Below are positions 9,538 to 18,850 of a DNA stretch of 64,000 nt, piece after piece; within the stretch, counting starts at the first letter, position 1, and every line of letters begins with the position of its first letter. The DNA is taken from the NCBI GenBank assembly GCA_031285625.1, contig JAITVV010000092.1, positions 62,001 through 126,000 of the forward strand, written 5' to 3'. The translations under genes and the position numbers were made by a program. This DNA comes from Prevotella sp. Lineage in GTDB: Bacteria; Bacteroidota; Bacteroidia; Bacteroidales; Dysgonomonadaceae. The notes beneath the pieces are model-generated. The model made no database searches. It was not told the origin of the DNA and saw only the letters and a program-made list of their open reading frames with translations.

Positions 9538-10683
9538 ATGAAATTCTTCAACATAACATTACTTATTTCAATCTTCTTTGCACTTGCGGCCTGTAATAAA
9601 AACAGGCCAGCAGGGCAAGATAATAACCAGACTGAAGCAAATGCAGATACGGCATATACCGTACATTATGCAAAAGGTTTTCAAGTGAAAAAGTATGGTG
9701 ATTATACATTTGTATCAGTACGTGACCCATGGGATACAACCCGTTTGCTGCAAACATATATCTTAGTGGATAAGCAAAAAGAATTACCTGCTAATTTGCC
9801 TCAGGGTACAATAGTGAGAACGCCTCTAAATAATGTTGCTACATATTCTACTATACACTGTTCATCACTGAATGAACTGGGAGTTACAGATATTATAAAA
9901 GGTGTATGTGAGCCACAATATATCAAATTAGATGTGATTCAGCAGGGTGTAAAAAGCGGGACTATAACAGATCTGGGAATGGCAAGTAAACCTGATGTTG
10001 AGAAAATAATAATGTTGAATCCGGATGCGATTTTTGCCACTCCCATACAGGGCTGGACATATGGTAATATAGAAAAGACAAAGATACCTATTCTGGAAAC
10101 AATAGACTATACCGAGTCAAATCCGTTGGGACGCGCCGAATGGGTACGTTTTTATTCCCTGTTTACAGGAACAGAACAATTAGCTGATTCTCTCTTTGCT
10201 ATTACAGAAAAGAATTACAAAGAGATCAAAAAGATAGTATCTAACACCACCCAACGTCCGTCAGTTTTGACGGATATTCGCTATCAGGGCAAATGGAATA
10301 TGCCGGGAGGAAAAAGTTTTATGTCTAATATGCTGGCTGATGCCGGAGCTACATATCCTTGGGCAGAGAACAGTTCAACGACTTATATGCCTTTAGCTTT
10401 CGAAAGTGTACTGGATAAAGCAGGTGATGCTGATATATGGATCATAAAATACAATACACCTTCGGACTTGACTTATGAAAGCCTTGAGAAAGAGTATAAG
10501 CCATACTCTCACTTTAAATCATTTAGAGACAGGAATATATATGGATGTAATACCGCTTATAGCAGCTATTACGAGGATCTGCCAATTCATCCGGATTATA
10601 TATTAAAAGATATGGCATACGTGTTTCATCCTGAATTATTTCCGGATTACACACCTAAATATTACAAAAAGTTTGGTGAATGA
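9538..10683 (+). CDS. btuF: Cobalamin ABC-transporter substrate-binding lipoprotein (BtuF-like)
   Basis: 381-residue lipoprotein (lipobox FALAAC at the end of the signal). The mature protein has the two-lobe substrate-binding fold of the BtuF/FhuD cluster: CSSLNELGVTDIIKGVCEPQYI, then DLGMASKPDVEKIIMLNPDAIFATP, and in the second lobe GGKSFMSNMLADAGATYPW. It would carry cobalamin, or a corrinoid, from the outer-membrane receptor to an inner-membrane ABC permease, which is not encoded in this window. Starts 8 bases after btuG; third gene of the B12 operon, followed by a strong terminator. Confidence 0.85.
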   Translation: MKFFNITLLISIFFALAACNKNRPAGQDNNQTEANADTAYTVHYAKGFQVKKYGDYTFVSVRDPWDTTRLLQTYILVDKQKELPANLPQGTIVRTPLNNVATYSTIHCSSLNELGVTDIIKGVCEPQYIKLDVIQQGVKSGTITDLGMASKPDVEKIIMLNPDAIFATPIQGWTYGNIEKTKIPILETIDYTESNPLGRAEWVRFYSLFTGTEQLADSLFAITEKNYKEIKKIVSNTTQRPSVLTDIRYQGKWNMPGGKSFMSNMLADAGATYPWAENSSTTYMPLAFESVLDKAGDADIWIIKYNTPSDLTYESLEKEYKPYSHFKSFRDRNIYGCNTAYSSYYEDLPIHPDYILKDMAYVFHPELFPDYTPKYYKKFGE

Positions 10684-10701
10684 TTATTATATATAGGTTT
10701 G

Positions 10702-10741
10702 AAAAGGTGTTGGAGTCATATTTGATCTAACACCTTTTTTA
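10702..10741 (+). terminator. Rho-independent terminator of the B12 operon
   Basis: 10-bp perfect stem (AAAAGGTGTT 10702-10711 with AACACCTTTT 10729-10738), 17-base loop and T-run. It overlaps the stop codon of the convergent gene by three bases and may serve both directions. Confidence 0.85.
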
Positions 10742-11374
10742 TTCTGCATCTTCATTATCACCGCAACCTTTATCAAAATACTCCATCGTTTCGGGATCTA
10801 ATTCCAGACACTGTTTTTTTATTATTACCATTTTGTTGTCTACAACCTTATATGTTGTTTCATCCACATACATCCCTGCACAACACTGGTTTCGTTCAAA
10901 AATAGTTTTATTGTCGTCATTAAATTCTAAAGAGGTACCCATTATCTCACTTACAAAAAACTTTTTGATTTCAGGATCGTACAGTAAATATAAACTTACA
11001 GTATTAGGACCCGCTGCATATCCTGCAAACAATGAGAAATCCTCATAACCATCAAAATTAAAATCCCCGCCTCCTATGGTTCCCGCACCATGCCAATTAC
11101 AGAAATCACATTCAAGCTCAATTTCCTGAACAAACCTATTGGTATATTTATCAAATACCTGTACACTCGTAAAATCAGCAAAAGAGTATTCTTTACCTTT
11201 GGTTGTAACTAGTTTCAGATAATAATTTTCGAGTGAGTCTACTTCTGATATTTTGTTACACCATTCATCTTTTTCCCAGTCTTCTTCAGTAAGTGCCGAT
11301 ATTGTGCTTGGCGCTATCTGTCCATAGATATTTGCTGATATAATAAATAAGAATATAAAAGAAATAAGTTTCAT
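10739..11374 (-). CDS. Secreted protein with FG-GAP/EF-hand-like loop, unknown function
   Basis: The start at 11374 (MKLISFIFLFIISANIYG) is chosen because it begins a clean signal peptide; the upstream ATG adds nine non-hydrophobic residues. The mature protein is about 190 residues and contains GGGDFNFDGYEDFSLFAG, a calcium-binding-like DxNxDGxxD loop seen in FG-GAP/VCBS-type repeats. Four conserved-looking cysteines (CDFC, QCC) suggest disulfides in the periplasm. No enzyme signature was recognised. It stands alone, bounded by the B12-operon terminator and the hairpin at 11417. Confidence 0.65.
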   Translation of the reverse strand: MKLISFIFLFIISANIYGQIAPSTISALTEEDWEKDEWCNKISEVDSLENYYLKLVTTKGKEYSFADFTSVQVFDKYTNRFVQEIELECDFCNWHGAGTIGGGDFNFDGYEDFSLFAGYAAGPNTVSLYLLYDPEIKKFFVSEIMGTSLEFNDDNKTIFERNQCCAGMYVDETTYKVVDNKMVIIKKQCLELDPETMEYFDKGCGDNEDAE

Positions 11375-11416
11375 AGTAGTATTGTAACAGTTAGATAGCA
11401 AATGTATAAAATAAAT

Positions 11417-11454
11417 AAAAGCAATACTCTTCTTTAATCAAGAGTATTGCTTTT
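11417..11454 (-). terminator. Rho-independent terminator, probably bidirectional
   Basis: 15-bp perfect stem (AAAAGCAATACTCTT 11417-11431 with its complement at 11440-11454), 8-base loop, and T-rich sequence on both sides. It ends the operon at 11475-14140. Confidence 0.85.
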
Positions 11455-11474
11455 TATAAATATGTTCAAATTAT

Positions 11475-12113
11475 TCAGTAATAATGAACAATATCTATTA
11501 CATCAGATATGGACATTGCTCCCGGATTAATCCCCGGTTCCCCTTCAGGTACAGGTAGATTCAGTTTCCCGAAGTATTCTTTCCACTCTTTGGTTATCTC
11601 ATCCGAATCAGGCGATTTGAAAGTCATTATATTTAAAGGAAAAACAGGAACATTGTTATTTGCCCTTAATAGTATCTCATAAATAAATTCAGAGCAATAA
11701 TATTTATCATTCCCCATTACAAATCCATCATCATATTCTTTCCCGACCAACATAAATCCTTCCTCAATCGCTTTTGGAATACATCGTTGATACTCATCCT
11801 TCAGACGCCCGACCACAGATACGGGAAAACATCCTTTTCCATCTTCAGGATACAAATATCGATGCAAGGGCGTTACAGCTACTTTAGGATGAATAGCTTC
11901 AATCACATAAATACTACCTTTTTCATCGATATATACCATGCCTACATGAGTAAATTGATATCGATCCACACTAATTGTAACATCTTTTATAGCATTCCCC
12001 ATATTTCCTGAACATGATTCCTGAAAGATGAGATCGCCAGTCTGAAGTTTAAAGTCATCAGCCTTAACATTTAGGAATGATAAAATCAAGATAAAATATA
12101 TTATATTTCTCAT
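11475..12113 (-). CDS. YiiX-type permuted papain-fold amidase/peptidase, secreted
   Basis: 212 residues with a signal peptide (MRNIIYFILILSFLNVKA). The motifs match the YiiX/YebB branch of the NlpC/P60 superfamily with circularly permuted catalytic order: GDLIFQESC, then THVGMVYIDEKGSIYVIEA carrying the histidine, then KYYCSEFIYEILL carrying the cysteine. Members hydrolyse amide or thioester bonds in cell-wall or lipid substrates; the substrate here is unknown. It starts 8 bases after the stop of the TonB receptor gene, so the two are one operon. Confidence 0.83.
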   Translation of the reverse strand: MRNIIYFILILSFLNVKADDFKLQTGDLIFQESCSGNMGNAIKDVTISVDRYQFTHVGMVYIDEKGSIYVIEAIHPKVAVTPLHRYLYPEDGKGCFPVSVVGRLKDEYQRCIPKAIEEGFMLVGKEYDDGFVMGNDKYYCSEFIYEILLRANNNVPVFPLNIMTFKSPDSDEITKEWKEYFGKLNLPVPEGEPGINPGAMSISDVIDIVHYY

Positions 12114-12121
12114 GTCTTTTT

Positions 12122-14140
12122 TTATCTGAAAGTATAATTAATGCCCCCCATCAACCAAAAACCGGCCTGTGGAATATTACCCCTATCGAAATAATGGGTA
12201 TCATAAAGGTTATTCATACTTAAATTGAATAAGATGTCCTTATATCTATAATTCAGTTTAAGGTCAAGAGTCGTAAATGAAGGATATGGTTCATTACCCA
12301 CTTTCTCCCGATTTTCGTATTTCTCATATACTCCCATCCTTTTCTGAAAACGAAAATACCATCCTGCTGAGAATCCCTTATATATCTCATGATGAAATTG
12401 TACCGTAAATTTATCTCGCAAATAATTAAGGCTATACAGTGAAACAAAATCCAGCGTATTACTCGACTGATGCATACGGGCATAGTCCAAAGAGAGCGAG
12501 GCCTGCTGACCTAAAGCAGGGAGAAGGTCTCCTAAACGAAATTTCACACCCATTTCCACTCCTTTTGTGTCTATCTTGGTCATGTTCCATGAAGCCCATT
12601 TATCATCTACTTTCACCCAGTCTATCATATCTCTTCCCCATAGAAGAAATCCGGTAAGATATGCACTGAAAAAAGAATTATTATACTTTAGATTAAGATC
12701 TAAAGACTCTGATTTCTCGGGTTTCAGTCCACTATTTCCATTATGTGTTTCTGTAGTATAATACAGGTCTGTAAAAGTCGGCATACGCGTCGATTTACTC
12801 CATGATGCCGATATATTAAATTTATCAACAGGACGGTAACTAACACTCATTGTTGGGTAAAATTTATATTTACCACTCAATAATGTATTATGATTCATTA
12901 GTACCCCCGCTGATATAACTACTTTTTCTAAATTCAATGTATGCTCCAATGCCACACTGGTATTGGTGCGGTCATCATACATTTTATATTTCCGGTGAGG
13001 TTCTACCATTGGTTTGCCCAGTACCGTACTCATTATATCTTCTCTTCGGATTTCACTCCCCAGGCTTGTTGTACCCAGTTTCCATTTATACATAAAAATC
13101 AGGTTTGCACCATATGTATCATTACGATGAAAATTACGCCCGAAGTCGGTATCTTTAACCAGATCAAACTGATCATGATGCCTGTTCCAGTAAACAATTG
13201 GAATAACTTTAAAATCTGAACCGAATTCACCTTTCAGTGATCCCATATAAGTACTGGTGTGATCGTACTGATTCGGATATTTAGCTGAATAAAAAGTATT
13301 AGCCCCATACTTTTTATCGTTATAACCCAATTGAAGGTCGACTTTAGATGCGTCCTTCACTCTGAAACGGGTCTGCCAAAGCACATTATAAAGGTCATAA
13401 TCACTATTTGCGATATACCCTGATGAAGAACTATATCCCACAGATAAGCTACTTGTAGCAATACCGGTTTTGGCAACGCCACGCACTTCCATGCCGCGTA
13501 GTTTATGCATGCCTGCTTCCACGCTTGCATAAGCTTTATAATCTGCATTTTTTTTAGTAATAATATTGATTCCCCCTGAAAAAGCACTGGCACCATATAT
13601 AAGGGCTGATGGGCCGTGAATGATTTCGATACGTTCAATGTCGGAAAGATTGATGGGAATGTCGAAGCTGTAGTGTCCTGTCTGGGCATTGGAGATATTA
13701 ACTCCGTTTAATAGGACTGCGTTTTGATCGAATGTGCCGCCTCTGATCGAAATGTCGGCTTGTACACCATGTCCGCCTCGTTGGATTACATCTATGTTAG
13801 CGGCGTAAACTAACAAATCCTGAATACTCTGGACGGGTGCCTGCTCTATCTGCTCTTTGGTGATTACCGTCACAAGCTTTGCTGTCTGATTGATCGGAGT
13901 CTCTACCCTCGATGCCGTAACCATGACTTCATCCAGCTCTTTCTCCATTACTTTTTGTTGTTGCTCGTTACTAGCTGTCGTTTGTGCAGAAACGGTGGAT
14001 ACATGCAAAAATGTAAGTGCACACCCTGTTACAACGCCAATGTTCACAAGCCTGTGCATACTGTTAAATGCACTGTAAGCCTTTCGCAAAAATCTTTTGA
14101 AGCGATAAGCTTGTTGTTGATTCGAATGCTTTTGATTCAT
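12122..14140 (-). CDS. TonB-dependent receptor of unknown substrate
   Basis: 672 residues. An extended basic N terminus (MNQKHSNQQQAYRFKRFLRK) precedes a hydrophobic export segment ending VSTVSAQ, then the TonB box-like segment LDEVMVTASRVETP. The plug follows (SIQDLLVYAANIDVIQRGGHGVQADISIRGG, GPSALIYGASAFSGGINIITKK), then a barrel ending GINYTFR. The plug resembles BtuB-like receptors, but there is no cobalamin riboswitch upstream. It is followed in an operon by the YiiX-type enzyme, an unusual partner that could process an imported or surface compound. Confidence 0.88.
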   Translation of the reverse strand: MNQKHSNQQQAYRFKRFLRKAYSAFNSMHRLVNIGVVTGCALTFLHVSTVSAQTTASNEQQQKVMEKELDEVMVTASRVETPINQTAKLVTVITKEQIEQAPVQSIQDLLVYAANIDVIQRGGHGVQADISIRGGTFDQNAVLLNGVNISNAQTGHYSFDIPINLSDIERIEIIHGPSALIYGASAFSGGINIITKKNADYKAYASVEAGMHKLRGMEVRGVAKTGIATSSLSVGYSSSSGYIANSDYDLYNVLWQTRFRVKDASKVDLQLGYNDKKYGANTFYSAKYPNQYDHTSTYMGSLKGEFGSDFKVIPIVYWNRHHDQFDLVKDTDFGRNFHRNDTYGANLIFMYKWKLGTTSLGSEIRREDIMSTVLGKPMVEPHRKYKMYDDRTNTSVALEHTLNLEKVVISAGVLMNHNTLLSGKYKFYPTMSVSYRPVDKFNISASWSKSTRMPTFTDLYYTTETHNGNSGLKPEKSESLDLNLKYNNSFFSAYLTGFLLWGRDMIDWVKVDDKWASWNMTKIDTKGVEMGVKFRLGDLLPALGQQASLSLDYARMHQSSNTLDFVSLYSLNYLRDKFTVQFHHEIYKGFSAGWYFRFQKRMGVYEKYENREKVGNEPYPSFTTLDLKLNYRYKDILFNLSMNNLYDTHYFDRGNIPQAGFWLMGGINYTFR

Positions 14141-14170
14141 TTTTAGTTAATTTGTTAATAAAATAAAATG

Positions 14171-14207
14171 TCGCCACAAAAGTATAAAAACTGATGTGGC
14201 GAACAAT
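14171..14207 (-). promoter_or_regulatory. Promoter of the TonB receptor operon, interleaved with an inverted repeat
   Basis: On the minus strand a TTG (14205-14207) is followed, after 19 bases, by TACTTTTG (14184 down to 14177), an excellent Bacteroidota promoter. The arms TCGCCACA (14171-14178) and TGTGGCGA (14195-14202) form an 8-bp inverted repeat with a 16-base loop that brackets the -7 region. It may be an operator for the receptor operon or the terminator of the gene at 14228-14998. Confidence 0.6.
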
Positions 14208-14227
14208 ATAAAACGAGCTTTATTTTA

Positions 14228-14998
14228 TTATTTCAATGATTCAAAATCATCTTTTGCCGGTATCCGTTTTTCTTTGAGCACTTCCATAAAAATTTCTTCG
14301 GCTTCTTCTGCTTGATCATCTTCCAAGCCCATAGCTTCACAAAGAAACAGTTCAAACATTTCCTCAATAGCACCGTTCCCTTCTGTTTCTTCCCACGCAG
14401 CCAGTTCTTTCAGATAGTTGTTCAGATTGTTTCCTTCATTCAGATATGTGGTTATTTCATTTACGTCATCATATGTAAAATTATCCCCTCTGTGTTGGCT
14501 GTTTGCAAAAAATAAAGCAATCAATACAGGAACAGTTTTTTCACAATATCCCATTTTATTCAATATCTCCCAAACTCCAAAGAATGCAAAAGGATCGGCT
14601 TCATGATCCAAATCCCTGGTCGCCAAATGACGTGCGAAAAGCAGAATATCCCCATCCTCTTGACTGGCCATCGCCAATTGCCCCGCAAAGAAAGAGCCGG
14701 CAGACCATTCGCTGTCAACATCAATAGGGCCATTCCAATATTTGTTATTTATACTGGTAATCCCTTCAATTATCTGACGTATTACAGGATATAGCTCAGG
14801 ATATTGAACTGCATCTATAGCAAGGGTATCTTCTATATTCATTCCTTTCCCATTTTCAAAATAGTCTTCCAGTTCATCTTGCCATAAAAGATCACTATAC
14901 CAGTTATCTTCCTCATAGTCTTCTTGGGTAGCTTTCTTTATAGTTTCGTAAATTCTGTTGAGTGTTTGCTCAAGTGTGTGTTTTGTAAGGTTAGTCAT
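14228..14998 (-). CDS. Acidic cytosolic protein of unknown function
   Basis: 256 residues with no signal peptide or membrane segment and strongly acidic (for example EDYEEDNWYSDLLWQDELEDYFENGKG and EMFELFLCEAMGLEDDQAEEAEEIF). Predicted to be mostly alpha-helical. I do not recognise the family. Its size, acidity and helical character are reminiscent of SMI1/KNR4-like or immunity-type proteins, but no diagnostic motif supports that. The start is followed directly by a plausible Met-Thr N terminus; upstream 238 bases are non-coding. Probably monocistronic. Confidence 0.7.
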   Translation of the reverse strand: MTNLTKHTLEQTLNRIYETIKKATQEDYEEDNWYSDLLWQDELEDYFENGKGMNIEDTLAIDAVQYPELYPVIRQIIEGITSINNKYWNGPIDVDSEWSAGSFFAGQLAMASQEDGDILLFARHLATRDLDHEADPFAFFGVWEILNKMGYCEKTVPVLIALFFANSQHRGDNFTYDDVNEITTYLNEGNNLNNYLKELAAWEETEGNGAIEEMFELFLCEAMGLEDDQAEEAEEIFMEVLKEKRIPAKDDFESLK

Positions 14999-15236
14999 AA
15001 GTTTATTATTTAGAATAGATTAGAAATCAAATATAAAAACTTTATAATCCTATCAGACTGAATATTGAAAGTTTTTATCTCATTGACACATTGTATAAAA
15101 TATTTCTATTATATTTACTACCCCGAACAGGTATTAAAAAGTATAAAAATAATGTTTGAACCTTACAAAATACTCCCTTCTCTTAATACGAAAGAACAAT
15201 CCCATTAAAATCAACTAAAAAACAATCTATATAATA

Positions 15237-16775
15237 ATGAAGAAATCTTACGAACAATTTATTGCCCGTCAGGAGCTTCTGAAGAAACAATATGACGATA
15301 CATATTATCAGAAACAACACCAACGAGGCAAATTAACCGCGCGTGAACGCATCTTATTACTCTTCGACGAAGGTACATTTGAAGAAACGGATGCTTATGC
15401 TCCGCCCGCAACAGCATCATTCGGGAAAACAGTAAAAGCCTTTGGCGATGGAGTAATCACCGGATTTGGAAAGGTAAACGGACGACTGGTATATGCCTAC
15501 TCTCAGGATTTTAATGTATTGGGTGGTTCACTGGGTGCCACCCATGCCGCTAAAATAGCCAAAATACAAGGTATGGCACTTAAAACCGGTTCACCGATGG
15601 TGGGACTTATCGACTCGGGTGGCGCACGCATACAAGAAGGAATCAGCAGTCTCGACGGATATGCCAGTATATTCAGGCAAAATATATTATCATCCGGTGT
15701 GATTCCTCAAATATCCGTGATCATGGGACCGGCAGCCGGAGGAGCAGTATACTCCCCTGCCCTCACCGACTTTATCTTTATGACAGCCGATACAAGCTAT
15801 ATGTTTGTTACCGGCCCTAATGTAGTAAAGGAAGTTCTGAATGAAACCGTATCAACGGAAGATCTGGGAGGCGCCTCAGTACATGCAACAAAATCAGGAG
15901 TAGCAGATTTCGTTTACAGTGATGATGAGAATACGCTGTTAGGTGTTAAAAAATTATTATCATATCTGCCATCAAACAATTTGGAAAATCCGCCTCTTAC
16001 CGAACCTGCAATACCAACCAGAGAAGATGAGCAATTGAGAAATATTGTTCCCGAAGACCCGGATAAACCATATAATGTAAAAGATATTGTAAGCCTGATA
16101 GTAGACAATGGAAATTTCCTCGAAGTTTCTGAAAATCATGCAGCGAATATATTCACTGCTTTTGCCCGTATCGACGGACAGGTAGTTGGTATTGTAGCCA
16201 ATCAACCAAAAGTAATGGCAGGTACACTTGATACTCATTCATCGGTAAAGGGGGCACGCTTTATCAATATATGCGATGCTTTCAATATACCAATTGTAAC
16301 ACTGGTAGATGTTCCGGGATTTCTTCCGGGTACAGACCAGGAACATGAAGGGATTATCCGTCATGGAGCTAAATTATTGTATGCTTATACTTATGCCACT
16401 GTACCTAAAATAACAGTCATATTACGCAAAGCCTATGGAGGTGCATATATAGTAATGAACAGCAAAGGCATTGGCGGCGACTTTAGTTTTGCATGGCCTA
16501 CTGCCGAGATTGCTGTGATGGGGCCCGACGGAGCTATCGCAATACTCTACCGAAAAGAATTGAGCGAAGCGGAAGATCCTGTAATACTGAAAAAGGAGTT
16601 AACAGACAAATACCGTGAAGAAGTAACAAATCCATATATAGCTGATGAAAAAGGCTATATAGACGAAGTAATCGATCCGGCACTCACCAAGCAGAAAATC
16701 GCTTCGAGCCTGAAAGCCCTGCAACGTAAGATTGAACTCAGACCAAAACGTAAACATGGTAATCTACCTTTGTAA
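15237..16775 (+). CDS. Acyl-CoA carboxylase carboxyltransferase (propionyl-CoA carboxylase beta / MmdA type)
   Basis: Transfers carboxyl groups between carboxybiotin and an acyl-CoA, most likely propionyl-CoA/methylmalonyl-CoA. 512 residues, the normal length. Two crotonase-like domains are visible: N-terminal with ARERILLLFDEGTFEETDAYA, SLGATHAAKIAKIQGMALKTGSPMVGLIDSGGARIQEG and IMGPAAGGAVYSPALTDF; C-terminal with VDVPGFLPGTDQEHEGIIRHGAKLLYAY and ITVILRKAYGGAYIVMNSK. First gene of a three-gene operon with biotin carboxylase (17-base gap) and the biotin carrier. The complete set fits an ATP-driven carboxylase rather than the Na+-pumping decarboxylase, whose membrane beta subunit is absent. 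Confidence 0.92.
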   Translation: MKKSYEQFIARQELLKKQYDDTYYQKQHQRGKLTARERILLLFDEGTFEETDAYAPPATASFGKTVKAFGDGVITGFGKVNGRLVYAYSQDFNVLGGSLGATHAAKIAKIQGMALKTGSPMVGLIDSGGARIQEGISSLDGYASIFRQNILSSGVIPQISVIMGPAAGGAVYSPALTDFIFMTADTSYMFVTGPNVVKEVLNETVSTEDLGGASVHATKSGVADFVYSDDENTLLGVKKLLSYLPSNNLENPPLTEPAIPTREDEQLRNIVPEDPDKPYNVKDIVSLIVDNGNFLEVSENHAANIFTAFARIDGQVVGIVANQPKVMAGTLDTHSSVKGARFINICDAFNIPIVTLVDVPGFLPGTDQEHEGIIRHGAKLLYAYTYATVPKITVILRKAYGGAYIVMNSKGIGGDFSFAWPTAEIAVMGPDGAIAILYRKELSEAEDPVILKKELTDKYREEVTNPYIADEKGYIDEVIDPALTKQKIASSLKALQRKIELRPKRKHGNLPL

Positions 16776-16792
16776 CACTAAAACAGTATCTG

Positions 16793-18295
16793 ATGAAACA
16801 TAAAAATAAAATAAAATCGATCCTCATAGCCAATCGTGGGGAGATTGCCATCAGGATAGCACAAACAGCTAAAAAGATGGGAATAGAATCAGTAGGAATA
16901 CGCACATCCAAAGAGCCAAATGCCTATTATCTGACTCAGGTAGACCGGATTCTTAACTTTCCGGAAAGAGAAATCAATGATACTCCAGAATTTTTAGATA
17001 TAGAATGCCTTGTTCTATTAGCCAGCAGGAATAAGATTGATGCCATTCATCCGGGATACGGATATCTGTCGGAAAATGCCCAGTTTGCAACCCGCTGTAC
17101 AGAAGAAGGAATTATCTTTATTGGCCCCTCTCCCCGTATTATTCAAAACATGGGTGATAAAATCACTGCTAAAAACATTGCCGCAAAAGGTAAGGTTCCT
17201 ATGCTCGGAGGTAGCGGTGGTAGTGTAGATACACTGGATGAAGCACTGGAAATAGCTAAAAACATAGGGTTTCCCATCATAATAAAAGCTTCAGCAGGAG
17301 GCGGTGGACGTGGTATGCGTATTGTACGTAAACAATCGGAACTCAAGCAAATGTATCTGTCGGCAGCTTCCGAAGCATTAGCAGCATTCAATAATCCATC
17401 TGTTTTTATCGAAAAATATCTGGAAAACCCCAAGCATATCGAAATACAGATTGTTGCAGATTCTCACGGAAATATAATTCATTTGGGAGAGCGGGAATGT
17501 TCTGTTCAACGCAAACATCAGAAACTGCTTGAAGAAGCTCCTTCACCAGCCCTGGACGAAGAATTACGCAAGAGGATGACAGATGCTGCAATTTCTCTGG
17601 CCAGGGAAGCCAAATACTTGAGCCTTGGTACTGTAGAGTTTTTGTTGGATAAGGATAAGAACTTTTACTTCATGGAAATGAATACACGAGTTCAGGTTGA
17701 ACATCCCGTTACAGAGATGATAACAGGACTTGATCTGATCGAATTACAGATACGTATTGCTAATGGGGAAAAACTACCTATCACACAAGATGATATAAAA
17801 CTTACAGGCTGGGCAATTGAGTGCCGTATCAATGCAGAAGATGTGCAGGCAAATTTCTCTCCTTGTACCGGTATTATCAAAGCATTACGCCTACCTAAAG
17901 GCAGTAATACAAGAATAGACAAAGGAGTGATAGTCGGTTCTGAAATCACACCATTCTTTGATTCGATGATTGCAAAATTGATTATTCATGGAAAAGACCG
18001 GGATACAACTATTGCCAGAACAATAAAAGCGCTGAATAAATTCCATATAAAAGGGATTAAAACAACAATACCTTTCGATAAAGCTGTATTGCATAACAAA
18101 ACATTCCAAAAGGGTGATTATAATACCTCCTTTATTGAAAAGCAATTAGACTCTCTGGTATATCGTGAAAAAGATGAAGACCTGTTCGCTGCCTTATTTT
18201 CAGCTAACCAGTTCAGAAAACAAAATCAGAACGTGGTAGAGAAAAAAGAAGAAATAGACAACTGGTCTCTGAGAAACAGGATTAATAATCTGTAA
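16793..18295 (+). CDS. Biotin carboxylase subunit of acyl-CoA carboxylase
   Basis: ATP-dependent carboxylation of biotin on the carrier protein using bicarbonate. 500 residues. The N-terminal domain starts at IKSILIANRGEIAIRIAQTAKKMG and contains HPGYGYLSENAQFA. The ATP-grasp domain has the glycine-rich loop IIIKASAGGGGRGMRIV and the catalytic segments ERECSVQRKHQKLLEEAPSP and NTRVQVEHPVTEMITGLDL. The C-terminal domain has ECRINAEDVQANFSPCTG. The last 50 or so residues extend beyond the core and are charged. Middle gene of the carboxylase operon. Confidence 0.93.
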   Translation: MKHKNKIKSILIANRGEIAIRIAQTAKKMGIESVGIRTSKEPNAYYLTQVDRILNFPEREINDTPEFLDIECLVLLASRNKIDAIHPGYGYLSENAQFATRCTEEGIIFIGPSPRIIQNMGDKITAKNIAAKGKVPMLGGSGGSVDTLDEALEIAKNIGFPIIIKASAGGGGRGMRIVRKQSELKQMYLSAASEALAAFNNPSVFIEKYLENPKHIEIQIVADSHGNIIHLGERECSVQRKHQKLLEEAPSPALDEELRKRMTDAAISLAREAKYLSLGTVEFLLDKDKNFYFMEMNTRVQVEHPVTEMITGLDLIELQIRIANGEKLPITQDDIKLTGWAIECRINAEDVQANFSPCTGIIKALRLPKGSNTRIDKGVIVGSEITPFFDSMIAKLIIHGKDRDTTIARTIKALNKFHIKGIKTTIPFDKAVLHNKTFQKGDYNTSFIEKQLDSLVYREKDEDLFAALFSANQFRKQNQNVVEKKEEIDNWSLRNRINNL

Positions 18296-18306
18296 TATCC
18301 ACAAGT

Positions 18307-18837
18307 ATGAGAAATAAACAAGATAAACCTATTATAGCTCTTGACAAGAACTCAAATAATGCATTTGAATTCTTAGTAGACGACAATAACCGATATACAT
18401 ATACTTCGAAAGAACTGAACTTCGAAATTGAAACTACCCTTGACGGCTTTACTGTTATGACTGTAAATGGTATCACCTATCCTGTAGAGATCATATCCCA
18501 ACACCAGAATGAGTATGAACTGCTTGTAAATGGGGTTAGCTATCTTTTTTCGATAGAATCACCATTTTCGCTACAGCGCAAAAAATTATTATTAACATTG
18601 TCAAGCGAGTCCAGTACAATACGTCTGAAAGCTCCTATGCCGGGCAAAATACTCGATGTATTGGTAAAAACAGGAGATGCTGTAAAAGTGGGTGATACAC
18701 TGCTTATATTGGAAGCTATGAAAATGCAGAATGCGATTCTGGCCAGTACAAAAGGTATCATAAAGAAAGTATTAGTTAAAAAAGGTGATACCACAAGCAA
18801 GAGTGACTTATTGATTGAATTGGAAAAAGAAGTATAA
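18307..18837 (+). CDS. Biotin carboxyl carrier subunit of acyl-CoA carboxylase
   Basis: 176 residues. The C-terminal biotinyl domain (about residues 103-176) has the canonical attachment site EAMKM with the biotinylated lysine at residue 139, preceded by APMPGKILDVLVKTGDAV. The N-terminal 100 residues form a beta-rich domain (YTYTSKELNFEIETTLDGFTVMTVNG) probably used for assembly with the other two subunits, as in other three-subunit acyl-CoA carboxylases. It follows the biotin carboxylase gene by 11 bases and closes the enzyme set. Confidence 0.92.
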   Translation: MRNKQDKPIIALDKNSNNAFEFLVDDNNRYTYTSKELNFEIETTLDGFTVMTVNGITYPVEIISQHQNEYELLVNGVSYLFSIESPFSLQRKKLLLTLSSESSTIRLKAPMPGKILDVLVKTGDAVKVGDTLLILEAMKMQNAILASTKGIIKKVLVKKGDTTSKSDLLIELEKEV

Positions 18838-18850
18838 AAATAGTATCGTT

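Noticed and set aside
13357-13689. 110-codon frame on the minus strand within the TonB receptor gene
   Set aside because: Overlaps the conserved plug region in another frame; no recognisable product.
14228-14998. Assignment of the acidic protein as an immunity (SMI1/KNR4-like) protein
   Set aside because: No toxin gene is adjacent and no diagnostic motif was found; left as unknown.
15237-18837. Sodium-pumping methylmalonyl-CoA decarboxylase
   Set aside because: The operon has a biotin carboxylase and lacks the multi-helix membrane beta subunit, so an ATP-dependent carboxylase fits better.
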